64,000 bases of DNA from Spirochaetales bacterium (GTDB taxonomy: Bacteria; Spirochaetota; Leptospiria; Leptospirales; Leptonemataceae): contig JABTUL010000001.1 of the NCBI GenBank assembly GCA_015075425.1, forward strand, positions 1,612,001 through 1,676,000. Reading direction: 5' to 3'. The stretch's first letter is position 1. Every line of letters begins with the position of its first letter. This document shows positions 10,731 to 19,091 of the stretch, one piece after another. The notes below the pieces were generated by a model that was not told the DNA's origin, ran no database searches, and was given only the letters and a program-made list of their open reading frames with translations. The position numbers and the translations under genes were made by a program.

Positions 10731-11452
10731 AACTCAGTCCAGACAAAATCCGGGCCATCCTTTTTGATATTGATGGCACCCTCTTTTCCAGCGAAAGTAT
10801 CATTCATGAAATCTACCAGCAGGAGTTCCGTCGCCACAGGAAACTCCATGGTGTGCCCGCTGAAATTCCTTCTCTCGAAAGTATTGTGGCGCAAATCGGC
10901 AAACCTGTTGTCGAAATCTTTGCCGCTCTGGCTCCGGATCTTGCCATCTCTGCCAGGCAGCAAATATCCGGGCGTATTTTGCGTGCACTGGTGCATGATA
11001 TAGAATCGGGGAAGGGTTTGCACTACCCGGGGGGACTTCTTACGGTCAGGACGCTGCATCAGGCGGGAATCAAGCTGCATGCAGCAAGCAACGGCAGAAA
11101 AGAGTACATTGAAGCGATCTTGCGCTCTGCCGGGATGGAAGGCTCCTTTGCCCCGATCCGGGCTGTCGATGGGTTGGAAATTCACAACAAAGATGAACTG
11201 GTCGCCACGATTCTAAGGGAAAACAACCTTCTTCCCGGGCAATGTCTTTTGATCGGGGATCGGGAAAGCGATCGCCAGGCGGCAGAGAAGAACCGGATTC
11301 CCTTCATAGCCTGTAGCTTTGGCCATGGCGACGCCCGTGAACACCGGGGAGCTGTCGCCGTACTCCGCGAGTTACCGGAACTTCTGGACCTGTTTGATTT
11401 ATCCGCACGGGCTGAATCTACCGGGCAAGATAGGCCGGAAGCTGTTCCATAG
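10727..11452 (+). CDS. HAD-superfamily phosphatase (phosphoglycolate phosphatase-like)
   Basis: A 241-residue haloacid dehalogenase hydrolase. Motif I ILFDIDGTLFSSE gives the nucleophile and acid Asp; motif II is HAASNGR; motif III is the Lys of NKDELVA; motif IV is LIGDRESDRQAAEKN. An alpha-helical cap lies between motifs I and II (subclass C1), as in Gph and PgmB. GTG 10727 overlaps the previous stop as GTGA. As the last gene of the PfkB / GT4 / kinase-like run it may remove phosphate from a sugar-phosphate intermediate. It overlaps the convergent helicase gene by 35 bases. Substrate unknown. Confidence 0.88.
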   Translation: MKLSPDKIRAILFDIDGTLFSSESIIHEIYQQEFRRHRKLHGVPAEIPSLESIVAQIGKPVVEIFAALAPDLAISARQQISGRILRALVHDIESGKGLHYPGGLLTVRTLHQAGIKLHAASNGRKEYIEAILRSAGMEGSFAPIRAVDGLEIHNKDELVATILRENNLLPGQCLLIGDRESDRQAAEKNRIPFIACSFGHGDAREHRGAVAVLRELPELLDLFDLSARAESTGQDRPEAVP

Positions 11453-12662
11453 AAATCTGCAGGTGATTTTCAAATAGTTTCATGATTTTGCTCTCTGTTG
11501 TGTCGTCACCGGGCGTCTCAGAAGCCAGTAGAATCAGGCGGTCTTCCGCTCTCGATGCTCCCACATAGGCAATGCGGATTTCTTCATCGGGCCGTTCCGG
11601 TTTGCGATTCCAGCCACCGGACAGGTCCAGTAAGACAACAGGGAACTCAAGGCCCTTCACACGGTGGATCGTACTTACGAGCTCCGGATCGCAACCAGCA
11701 TCAAGCCATAGCCGACGCTGGTAATTGCTGCGCACAAGAATCCTGACGTGGCTTTTGTTCTGGAGACTGTGAGCAACCATAGCCCTTTCTTCAAGGCAAA
11801 GTCGGACCACCGTTTTTTTGCTGCCGCGACCGCGAACACAGGCTACTTTCTTTCTGATCTGCCGACGAGACAGGGCAATGATTTTGCTTCCGGCCTCAAT
11901 GATCTCCTTTTTGCTGCGGTAGTTGCTGCCAAGCTTCAACTGCCGCGTACCTGGAAAGTAACGCTTAAAATTCAAGAAGGGCTCAACGGTTGCCCCGCGA
12001 AAACCGTAAATAGCCTGCCAGTCATCGCCCACCACAAAGAGCTGCTCAAAAATCATCTGTTGTAAAAATTCCAGTTGCAGTGGATCGGTATCCTGAAATT
12101 CATCCACCACAATCAAATCATAGGACCGGCGCAGTTCCGGCAATTCGGGCAGGTGTTGCAGAAGGAGGGCGGAAAGATCATCGAACTCAAAGCCGGGTAA
12201 GGTTCTCTTGTAACTGTAGAACGCATGATGCACCTGCATGCAGAGTGCGGGCAAGAGTCGGCGGAAGCTTCGCGGAAAACGGAGCAAAACGTCATAGGGA
12301 ATGCCCAGGGTTGCGCTTCCAGCCTCTTTCAGTCGCTCCCGAAAGAAGCGGTAGCGGATTTGCGGCGAGATGAGTTTTCCCGGTAAAAGCCGATGCCGGC
12401 GCAAATGCCTGTAGCAAAAAGAGTGGAAGGTGCTGATTTCCACTCCTGACCGGAGCTGTGGAGCCAGGCGGGAGCGCATTTCGGCCACTGCTTTCCGGGA
12501 AAAGGAGAGGGCCAGGATGCGCTGCGGGAGGATGCCTTCCCGGATCCTTTTTTCCAGAAGGCCGATCACCGTGCGGGTTTTACCGCTACCGGCCGCGGCG
12601 ATCACCTGACAGACCCGCTCCCGACAGGAAAGAATGGCACTTTGCGCGGCAGAAAAGGACAT
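11418..12662 (-). CDS. Compact UvrD/Rep-type (SF1A) helicase
   Basis: A 414-residue superfamily 1A helicase with every core motif present: Walker A AAAGSGKTRT (I), LSFSRKAVAEMRSRL (Ia), VVDEFQDTD (II), VVGDDWQAIYGFRGA (III), GSNYRSKKEI (IV), TIHRVKGLEFPVVLLD (V) and AYVGASRAEDRLIL (VI). Classical UvrD, Rep and PcrA are 650-750 residues, so the 1B and 2B insertions are drastically reduced here. Start: ATG 12662 gives MSFSAAQSAIL; a GTG 15 bases upstream is the alternative; neither has a clear ribosome binding site. It diverges from fliD and overlaps the HAD gene at its 3' end. A complete PcrA-type helicase is encoded elsewhere in the window (35972), so this one is presumably specialised. Confidence 0.85.
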   Translation of the reverse strand: MSFSAAQSAILSCRERVCQVIAAAGSGKTRTVIGLLEKRIREGILPQRILALSFSRKAVAEMRSRLAPQLRSGVEISTFHSFCYRHLRRHRLLPGKLISPQIRYRFFRERLKEAGSATLGIPYDVLLRFPRSFRRLLPALCMQVHHAFYSYKRTLPGFEFDDLSALLLQHLPELPELRRSYDLIVVDEFQDTDPLQLEFLQQMIFEQLFVVGDDWQAIYGFRGATVEPFLNFKRYFPGTRQLKLGSNYRSKKEIIEAGSKIIALSRRQIRKKVACVRGRGSKKTVVRLCLEERAMVAHSLQNKSHVRILVRSNYQRRLWLDAGCDPELVSTIHRVKGLEFPVVLLDLSGGWNRKPERPDEEIRIAYVGASRAEDRLILLASETPGDDTTESKIMKLFENHLQISMEQLPAYLAR

Positions 12663-12774
12663 ACAGAGCAATGTCACCGGGAAGGCTTCTGTTGCGCCCG
12701 CGGCCGGTTTTTTTCATTCTGCACTCATGATTCTTCATTTCTGCCCGATGCTTACCCTAACACCGGAGGAGTCT

Positions 12775-14736
12775 ATGCCCGCACCCCCTGTCTGGATGAA
12801 TTCATCCGGAATGGATATCCAGGGAACCATCCAGAAACTGATGGAACTCGAACGCCAGCCGGCCAAAAGGCTGGAGATGGATAATGAAATGAATTCCGTC
12901 ATGATCCGCGCCTGGGAAGAGGTCCACAAGCGTAGCCGCACTTTGCAGGATAAAAGTCGCGACCTGTACTCCTTCAGCGGTCCCTTTGCCTTACGGTCCG
13001 TCACCTCGAGCCAGCCCGGCGCCATCAGCGGAGAAGCGACCAGCAACGCCCAGGCCGGTAATCAGAATGTAGAGGTTTTGAGTCTGGCCAGTAAACATCA
13101 GGTTCATTCCAGTCCCGTAGCCAATGATCTGGTGCTGCCGGCCGGTAGCCTGAGCATCGGTGCCGGATCTGACACCCGTAACTTTCGTTTTCCCGGCGGA
13201 ACTCTGCGTGATTTGCACGCCCTGATCAATGCAGAAGCCAATCTCCCCTTTGAAATCAGTCGAACGGGAATTGATGGCGATCGATCCATGATTTCTTTGC
13301 GGTCCAATCAAAGTGGCCTGGTCGGTAGTCTCACCTTTGCTGACCCCGATGGCATCTTACAGAAAATTGGCCTGCTGGGTTCGGGCTCCGGGCAGGACAG
13401 GGCCCGCCAGGCAGCATCGCTCAAAGGCTTGCGCGAAAGGGAACGGCGCGGCGGTAGCCACAAAGTTGAGGGCAATAGCATCTTCCTGGAAGATGAAGTG
13501 AATGTAGCTCTGGAACGTGAATTCCCGGCTCTGGCTGTGCTCCATTTCAAAACGGAACTCAAGAAAAAAGAAGGAAAGGAAATACCCGTCGGACCGGATC
13601 TTAAAGAAACTATAGCGGGTGTCAGCCTCCCGAATGTGCATTTGAATCGGCGTGCCGGTAATAAGGTTGCGTCTTCTGTGGAAAAGGTGGCTTCCAGCAT
13701 CGTCATTGAATACAAAGATGGGGACCGGCCAGCCCGCGTTGAAGTGCCTTACCAACCGGGTGAGCAGAGTGTCCGGATCGGCGAACATACCGGAGGGAAA
13801 CCGGCCAGCGCTGTCGTATTCAACTCTCGTAGTGACGAAGAAATCCGCATCCAGAATATAGAAGAAAGTATGACCGGGCAGCCCACCGCAGGGCTCTCGC
13901 CGCAGCACGTGGGCACACCGGCCCAGGACGCTCGTTTGAAGGTAAATGGCGTGGAAATCACGCGTTCTCAGAATGAGAAAATCACGGATATCATGGAGGG
14001 AGTTAGCCTGAATTTACACCAGACGACCCAGGGGCCGGTACAGCTCAAAATTGATATCAATTCCGATGATATCTTAAAGAAAATCAATGACTGGATTGCC
14101 GCCTACAATGATCTGATGAAATTCTTGCGGGAAAATTCCACTGTGGATGTAAAGTCCGCCCAGAAGATGGCAGAAACAGAAGGTAAGAATCCGGATAAAG
14201 TGGCCGCTGGAGTATTTGCAACGGATGCCACGGTGCGGCAGCTTTCCAATACGCTGAGGTCGGTGATATCCGATGCTTACCCGGCTCGGTACAAACCGGC
14301 CTATAAATTGCTTGCGGATATAGGAATCAGCACGGGCGCCCCCGGTGCCACTTTCTCCGATATCCAGTACGGGTATTTGATACTCGACGAAGACCGCCTG
14401 CGACAGGCACTGGAAGCGTCTCCGGAGGCCGTCAAAGAGCTTTTTGCCCAGGATTCCAATTCTGATACGCGCCTGGATCATGGCGCTGCCTACAAGATGC
14501 GAGAATCGCTCGATCCCTACACCCGTATGGCTCGCGGCATTATTCCCGGTCGAATTGATCTCATCAAAGCACAGTCGCGCAGCAATACCGATCGCATTGC
14601 CCGGATTGAAGCCGGTGTGCAGGCCAAAGAATCCAGTTTGCGCGACAGGTTTGGACGAATGGAAAGCGCCATAGGAAAAAGCAAAGCAACAAGTAACTAT
14701 TTGAAAAATCAGATGCGACAGGGTGGGCAGGATTGA
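12775..14736 (+). CDS. fliD: Flagellar cap / hook-associated protein 2 FliD
   Basis: FliD caps the growing flagellar filament and folds flagellin subunits; in spirochaetes the filament is periplasmic. The 653-residue product opens with the FliD_N region (SSGMDIQGTIQKLMELERQP, the motif that begins FliD proteins), has a central domain, and ends with FliD_C features: INDWIAAYNDLMKFLREN, GISTGAPGATFSD and a helical C-terminus. ATG 12775 is chosen because GGAGGA sits six bases upstream; an in-frame opening to 12634 adds only low-complexity residues and overlaps the divergent helicase. At 653 residues it is longer than enterobacterial FliD (about 470), as expected for spirochaetes. It overlaps the next gene by one base (TGATG). 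Confidence 0.92.
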   Translation: MPAPPVWMNSSGMDIQGTIQKLMELERQPAKRLEMDNEMNSVMIRAWEEVHKRSRTLQDKSRDLYSFSGPFALRSVTSSQPGAISGEATSNAQAGNQNVEVLSLASKHQVHSSPVANDLVLPAGSLSIGAGSDTRNFRFPGGTLRDLHALINAEANLPFEISRTGIDGDRSMISLRSNQSGLVGSLTFADPDGILQKIGLLGSGSGQDRARQAASLKGLRERERRGGSHKVEGNSIFLEDEVNVALEREFPALAVLHFKTELKKKEGKEIPVGPDLKETIAGVSLPNVHLNRRAGNKVASSVEKVASSIVIEYKDGDRPARVEVPYQPGEQSVRIGEHTGGKPASAVVFNSRSDEEIRIQNIEESMTGQPTAGLSPQHVGTPAQDARLKVNGVEITRSQNEKITDIMEGVSLNLHQTTQGPVQLKIDINSDDILKKINDWIAAYNDLMKFLRENSTVDVKSAQKMAETEGKNPDKVAAGVFATDATVRQLSNTLRSVISDAYPARYKPAYKLLADIGISTGAPGATFSDIQYGYLILDEDRLRQALEASPEAVKELFAQDSNSDTRLDHGAAYKMRESLDPYTRMARGIIPGRIDLIKAQSRSNTDRIARIEAGVQAKESSLRDRFGRMESAIGKSKATSNYLKNQMRQGGQD

Positions 14737-15719
14737 TGGAAATCTTAATCAATGACCAGAAACTTGACGTGACCTTCGGTGAAGAGAAGAATCTGGACGA
14801 AGTGTACCGCGGTGTGGAACGCTGGCTGGGTGAACACGGCCGCCACATCCTTGACTTCCGGATAGACGGTAAACCAATCCGTAGAGAGACGCTTGCTCAT
14901 TACGATCTGGCCCACACCGGTCTTTTGGAAATCATTGCTGGCGATACCCAGGATATGCTGCTTTCGAGTCTCGTGGAGCTGGACCATTACGTGGACAAAA
15001 TCGGCTCGTATCTTTTTGATAGAACAGAGATATCTCTGTCTGCGACGGACCTGGAACAACTGCAGGAAGGTCTGCTCAGCATCGAGGATGTGCTGGAGTC
15101 GGCCCGCCGCATTCTGGGCATTGATCTGAGCCGCTCCGGGCACGCAGAGAAATCCATGAAAGAAGTGCAAAAGCGACTGAAGGAGCTTTTGCATAACCAG
15201 GATGCCGATTTTCGCGATGAATTTCTGGAAAATCTGCGGGATTTGAAGAGTTTTCTGATGCGCCTCATCGGGCAGCTGCGGGCCATGCGGGCCACACCCG
15301 AGTCTCTTCTTGAAGAGCTCGATACATTTTACCAGGACCTGCCGACCATCCAGCAAGCTTTTGCCAATGTGAATGCCCAGTTCAATCGCGGACAGGATAT
15401 TACGGCTCTGGAAGAACTGGATCTGGCGTCTGAAAGGCTCGATCATGTGCTGGCTCACCTCAACGCCCTGGATTATCATCTGAGCGGTCGCGGTGTACCG
15501 CTCGCGGCCCTTTCTTTGAAGGGTAAGACCTTCCGCCAGAAGATTGATGATCTCAGCGGACTTCTGGAGGAGCTTTCTTCCGCTTTCCTGGAGGGCGACC
15601 TTGTGGCCGTCGGTGACATTCTGGAGTATGAACTGGGCTCAGAGCTGGAAGAGCTGCGGCCTTATCTGACAGAAATTCGTCCATTATTTGTTGCCAGCCT
15701 GGTAGCGGCGCAGAGCTAA
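14736..15719 (+). CDS. Unknown protein coupled to fliD
   Basis: The 327-residue product was not recognised. The first 65 residues (EILINDQKLDVTFGEEKNLD onward) alternate hydrophobic and polar residues like a small beta-grasp fold, and the rest is predicted helical and acidic with many Leu-Glu-Glu-Leu stretches, probably coiled coil or helical bundle. There is no signal peptide or membrane segment. Its ATG overlaps the fliD stop by one base, so expression must be coupled to FliD; a chaperone, export or regulatory role for the filament cap is a reasonable guess only. The regulator gene at 15726 follows after six bases. Confidence 0.75.
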   Translation: MEILINDQKLDVTFGEEKNLDEVYRGVERWLGEHGRHILDFRIDGKPIRRETLAHYDLAHTGLLEIIAGDTQDMLLSSLVELDHYVDKIGSYLFDRTEISLSATDLEQLQEGLLSIEDVLESARRILGIDLSRSGHAEKSMKEVQKRLKELLHNQDADFRDEFLENLRDLKSFLMRLIGQLRAMRATPESLLEELDTFYQDLPTIQQAFANVNAQFNRGQDITALEELDLASERLDHVLAHLNALDYHLSGRGVPLAALSLKGKTFRQKIDDLSGLLEELSSAFLEGDLVAVGDILEYELGSELEELRPYLTEIRPLFVASLVAAQS

Positions 15720-15725
15720 GGGCGT

Positions 15726-16721
15726 GTGCCCTTTGCTCTGACTCGAATTCTTTCCTTTTTTTACCAGCACAACAGCTCTCTACTGGCAATCACGGATGAT
15801 AGAGACGAATTGCAGGGCTTCCTGTCGCGGGATCGGCTGGATCCGGTCCTTGCTGACCTGGAACGAGCCCGGGCGCTCCATGAGCGCATCCCCCGCCAGC
15901 TCCTGCTGCGGCCGCCTTTTGCAGCTGCCTTTCTTTCCCGGCTTTCGAATTTTTCAGAGATCCCGGTAGTAACAGAGGCAGCGGAGGGAAGGGAGCCCTG
16001 GGATCAGCTCAAGCTCTTCGAACAGGTTACCCGCAGCCAGAAACAGGACCATCAGGAGCCAGGTCTTTCGCCGGAAAAATCGGCAGAACTCCGTGAAGGG
16101 CATGACCAGTTTTTAACACGAACGATTCTTTCCGGATTCCCCGATGCCCTTTTTGCGGCGCGACTCGATGGCAGTACCCTGTTTTTCAATCAAGCCTTCG
16201 ATGACAGGGTCATCGGTCAGGTACTGTTCAAGAAATCTTTGCGGCTTGTGGAAGAATACTTTCGTGAACTGACCCGGGAGGAGCTCGCCCGGGCATACGA
16301 GCGTTCTCCGCGTGTGGAAAAACTGGAGATCTATGCCGACGAACTGGGGATGCTTCTGCAAATCAGTCAGCTGGTCGAAAAGGATCACTTGATCGGCTAC
16401 CTGTACATTCTGCGGCCCATGGATCGTGAAGCCCTGGCCGGGACCCTGGAACTCTTCTACCGCAAAAAAGGCCTGGAAACCATGCTTGATGAAATGGAAT
16501 CTTCGCGAATCCTGTCAGCACTTCGGGGTAATGAAAACAATATCTCCCATGCAGCCACAGAACTCAAAATCAAGCGGACCACTCTACAGAACAAAATGAA
16601 GCGCCTGAATCTGGCAGAGAAGTACGGTTACAAACAAACAGGCCCGGTGCCCCGGAAGAAAAAAACCCAGCGAAAGGGTCCGGTCAAGAATCGTCCGCAG
16701 CGAAAAAAAAACAAAGCTTGA
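15726..16721 (+). CDS. PAS-like / Fis-type helix-turn-helix regulator without AAA+ domain
   Basis: The 331-residue protein ends with a Fis/NtrC-type helix-turn-helix (NISHAATELKIKRTTLQNKM, near residues 276-296) followed by a very basic tail (RKKKTQRKGP and similar). Residues about 125-235 read as a PAS-like sensor (SGFPDALFAARLDGSTLFFN, then GYLYILRPMD). The AAA+ sigma-54 activation domain that normally separates these parts is absent, so it is unlikely to be a canonical sigma-54 activator. Start is GTG 15726 with a weak AAGGG upstream. The position just after fliD and its partner suggests control of motility or envelope genes; this is inference. Confidence 0.7.
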   Translation: MPFALTRILSFFYQHNSSLLAITDDRDELQGFLSRDRLDPVLADLERARALHERIPRQLLLRPPFAAAFLSRLSNFSEIPVVTEAAEGREPWDQLKLFEQVTRSQKQDHQEPGLSPEKSAELREGHDQFLTRTILSGFPDALFAARLDGSTLFFNQAFDDRVIGQVLFKKSLRLVEEYFRELTREELARAYERSPRVEKLEIYADELGMLLQISQLVEKDHLIGYLYILRPMDREALAGTLELFYRKKGLETMLDEMESSRILSALRGNENNISHAATELKIKRTTLQNKMKRLNLAEKYGYKQTGPVPRKKKTQRKGPVKNRPQRKKNKA

Positions 16722-16768
16722 TCTGTCGGGCCGCATTGTTTCCGCTGGCTTAGATCTGGAGGCACGTT

Positions 16769-17977
16769 TTGGGTAAGAATAAAACTCTGGTAATGGTTCT
16801 GGCCGGACTGGCCGTTCTCCTGTTGGTTGTTGTGGTTGTTGTACTTACCGGCGGCGGCGAGTCACAGGAAGACCGGGAAATGCTCAGCCAACGGGAATAC
16901 CGTGGTCCATCCGGGCAGGATGGCCCCCTGGAATTATCTTCAGAGGACATCGCAGATGAACTTGAGCGCTATCAGAAGTGGGCACAGTACCCTCCCTTTG
17001 CCCGTCCCCTTCATTCCGGCCAGGTCGATCTTCTGGATCCTTACGACCCGACCCGGCCTCCGGTGGGTGTGATTGTGAGTCCTGCCGCTGGCTGCGAGAA
17101 AACGGAAGATGGATTGCCGCGCTGCACCCAGAAGGCCGTGTTCAGTGATGTGAAATGTGACCTGACTCCACAGTCGGCCATCTCGCTCGGTAAGGGTGAT
17201 TTTCGCATAGAGCTGCGCTGCTTTAATAACGAAGGCAATGTGCCCGTGTCGGATCTGAAAGTGCGGATCTACCGCAATCTGTTCAGGCAGGATATACCTT
17301 CTCTGCCCCCCGTGGCCGTCGGGGATACCGGCAGCGATGGGGACAGCAAAGCCGGCGATATGGTCTATACCATCCTTGTGCGCCCGACGGAAAGGGACTG
17401 GGGCATGATGTATGCAGAAATCGATGCCATGGTCAAAGGGCACAAGCACAACCAGCGGGCCGCCTGGTTTTCCACACCTCACAAAGTTCTGGAATTTCGG
17501 TCCGGCATTCGCGATAACCTGGACAACGGACATCTGGTGGTCAGCGTTCCGGTGCAGGTGATAAAGCCAGGGTTCTACCATATTGATGCTAATCTGGTGC
17601 AGGACAACCCGGAAAAGACCCCCGTTGCCTACGTATCCTTTGAAGGGGAACTGGAAGCCGGAGCCCAGACGGTGAATCTGCAGTTCTGGGGCAAAATCAT
17701 CAAAGACAAGGGTCTGGATGGACCTTATCTTGTGAGCCAGTTGCGGGCTAAAAGAAATAACGAACCCATTACACCCGCCATGCTCAAAAGAATGCATGAT
17801 GCCGGCCAGGAAATCCCGGAGCCCAACTACACCGAACCGCTTGAGGAATATGCCGGAATGACGGAAGAATACCGCACCCAGTCCTATCAGGCGCGGAATT
17901 TCAGCAATGCTGAGTGGGATTCACCGGAAAAGCAGGGCCGGATTGACATGCTCCGGCAAGCCCTTAAAGAAGAGTGA
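16769..17977 (+). CDS. Membrane-anchored extracytoplasmic protein of unknown function
   Basis: The 402-residue product starts at TTG 16769, supported by GGAGG six bases upstream. After three polar residues there is one very hydrophobic helix (LAGLAVLLLVVVVVVL), probably an uncleaved anchor, and then an extracytoplasmic domain. Cysteines at CEKTEDGLPRC, VKCDLTP and ELRCFNN could form disulfides. Two beta-rich regions (DFRIELRCFNNEGNVPVSDL and HLVVSVPVQVIKPGFYHIDA) look like immunoglobulin-type sandwiches. No enzyme motif is visible. A hairpin followed by a T-run sits 20 bases past the stop, so it ends this transcription unit. Confidence 0.75.
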   Translation: MGKNKTLVMVLAGLAVLLLVVVVVVLTGGGESQEDREMLSQREYRGPSGQDGPLELSSEDIADELERYQKWAQYPPFARPLHSGQVDLLDPYDPTRPPVGVIVSPAAGCEKTEDGLPRCTQKAVFSDVKCDLTPQSAISLGKGDFRIELRCFNNEGNVPVSDLKVRIYRNLFRQDIPSLPPVAVGDTGSDGDSKAGDMVYTILVRPTERDWGMMYAEIDAMVKGHKHNQRAAWFSTPHKVLEFRSGIRDNLDNGHLVVSVPVQVIKPGFYHIDANLVQDNPEKTPVAYVSFEGELEAGAQTVNLQFWGKIIKDKGLDGPYLVSQLRAKRNNEPITPAMLKRMHDAGQEIPEPNYTEPLEEYAGMTEEYRTQSYQARNFSNAEWDSPEKQGRIDMLRQALKEE

Positions 17978-17996
17978 AGGGCGACGGGCCGGATTG

Positions 17997-18027
17997 CACA
18001 GCCTCGCCCGCTGTGAAGTTTTTTTTT
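17997..18027 (+). terminator. Probable intrinsic terminator
   Basis: CACAGC at 17997 pairs with GCTGTG at 18010-18015 across a seven-base loop, followed after three bases by a run of nine T (18019-18027). It lies between the membrane-anchored protein and the independent promoter of the secreted hydrolase. A competing pairing of GGGCGA (17979) with TCGCCC (18004) is possible. Confidence 0.55.
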
Positions 18028-18035
18028 AGAAGCAC

Positions 18036-18065
18036 TTGACAGAAACTTTTGTTCTGGCATGTTAC
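18036..18065 (+). promoter_or_regulatory. Candidate sigma-70 promoter of the secreted hydrolase
   Basis: A perfect -35 hexamer TTGACA (18036-18041) is followed after 18 bases by TGTTAC (18060-18065), a poor -10 (3 of 6 matches). It lies just after a terminator-like hairpin and about 27 bases before the gene's start codon, which fits an independent promoter with a short leader. Confidence 0.45.
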
Positions 18066-18091
18066 GTCCAGAAAAACTAAAGGAGAATTTC

Positions 18092-18946
18092 ATGCGTAAA
18101 ATTCTGATGGCAGTAGCCATTGCAACCCTCTTCTCCACATCGGTTTCGGCAGTTACCTACAGACTGTTCGTTCATGGCCGTTCGGGGGATAACCACTGCA
18201 CCACCATTTCTGGAACCGGAAGTGCAACAGCAGATCATAAGAACTATTGGGGCGGAACCGTTACGGGCCTGTCCAACGTTCGCTACATTGGCTTTGATGG
18301 CACACAGTCAGGCGGAGCTTACAGCTGGAATACTTGCGGGGCACAACGCCAGCTTTACAACGCTCTGAACACATTCTGCCGCACCGGTAACAATTGTGAG
18401 ATTTACACTCATTCAACGGGTGGTCTGGTGGCCTCTCGTTTTCTGCGCTACTACAGCCCGGCATCCTATGGCTGGAACATCCTGCGCGTTCAACTGATGG
18501 CGAATGCTTCAGGCGGTTCGGAACTGGCAGATTTTTCCACTTCTTATCTGGGATGGTTAGGATTTGACACGATGGGTGGACAACTGGATCAGTCGGTCAG
18601 CACTTCTGGAGCAAGATCCTGGGACCACAACAGCGCTAACGGACTGACTCTGTACACAACATCCGGTGAAGGCACAGATTATCTGTATGCTACCAGCCCG
18701 CTGTTGCCGGCTAAAGACGATGGCGTTCTGGCCAATCACAGTCTTTGCAACGTGAACAAAGTCTCTGCCGTTGATGTAAGCTGCACCCGTGGTAACGCTA
18801 CCCTGCGTGAAAGCTATGCTTGTGGATTCCTCTGGCTTTCTACCTGCTATCGCTATCACTATCGCTGGACACCGTACTATACTGTCTATCAGGGCGGTGG
18901 CGGCTGGTCGCACAGGGATGCTAAGAAAGACTATAACCGTCGATAA
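18092..18946 (+). CDS. Secreted alpha/beta-hydrolase-like protein
   Basis: The 284-residue product starts at ATG 18092 with AAGGAG nine bases upstream and has a classic cleavable signal peptide (MRKILMAVAIATLFSTSVSA). The mature part has a lipase layout: an oxyanion-hole-like LFVHGRSGDN at its start and a nucleophile elbow THSTGGLVASRF near residue 105, where HSTGG replaces the usual GHSxGG. Candidate acid and base residues (KDDGVL and ANHSLC near residue 215) lie in the right order. Eight or more cysteines suggest disulfides, as expected outside the cytoplasm. It stands alone between a promoter and a strong terminator, suggesting separate expression. Family membership is inferred from these motifs; substrate unknown. 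Confidence 0.65.
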   Translation: MRKILMAVAIATLFSTSVSAVTYRLFVHGRSGDNHCTTISGTGSATADHKNYWGGTVTGLSNVRYIGFDGTQSGGAYSWNTCGAQRQLYNALNTFCRTGNNCEIYTHSTGGLVASRFLRYYSPASYGWNILRVQLMANASGGSELADFSTSYLGWLGFDTMGGQLDQSVSTSGARSWDHNSANGLTLYTTSGEGTDYLYATSPLLPAKDDGVLANHSLCNVNKVSAVDVSCTRGNATLRESYACGFLWLSTCYRYHYRWTPYYTVYQGGGGWSHRDAKKDYNRR

Positions 18947-18973
18947 TTTCCGGACAACCCTGTCCATCACCCA

Positions 18974-19006
18974 AAAAGGCCAGCAAATGCTGGCCTTTTG
19001 CTTTTT
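18974..19006 (+). terminator. Strong intrinsic terminator after the secreted hydrolase
   Basis: A near-perfect hairpin (AAAAGGCCAGCA paired with TGCTGGCCTTTT, 18974-18999) is followed by GCTTTTT. It can act in both directions to some degree because the stem is flanked by A-run and T-run. It is the clearest terminator in the window. Confidence 0.85.
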
Positions 19007-19091
19007 ATGATCAAATACCGGGACCCCATTTATGGTTGCCAGTTTGCCACTCTCCCGGAGAAATAGGTAGGAATTTACCAACCGAGGTGCT

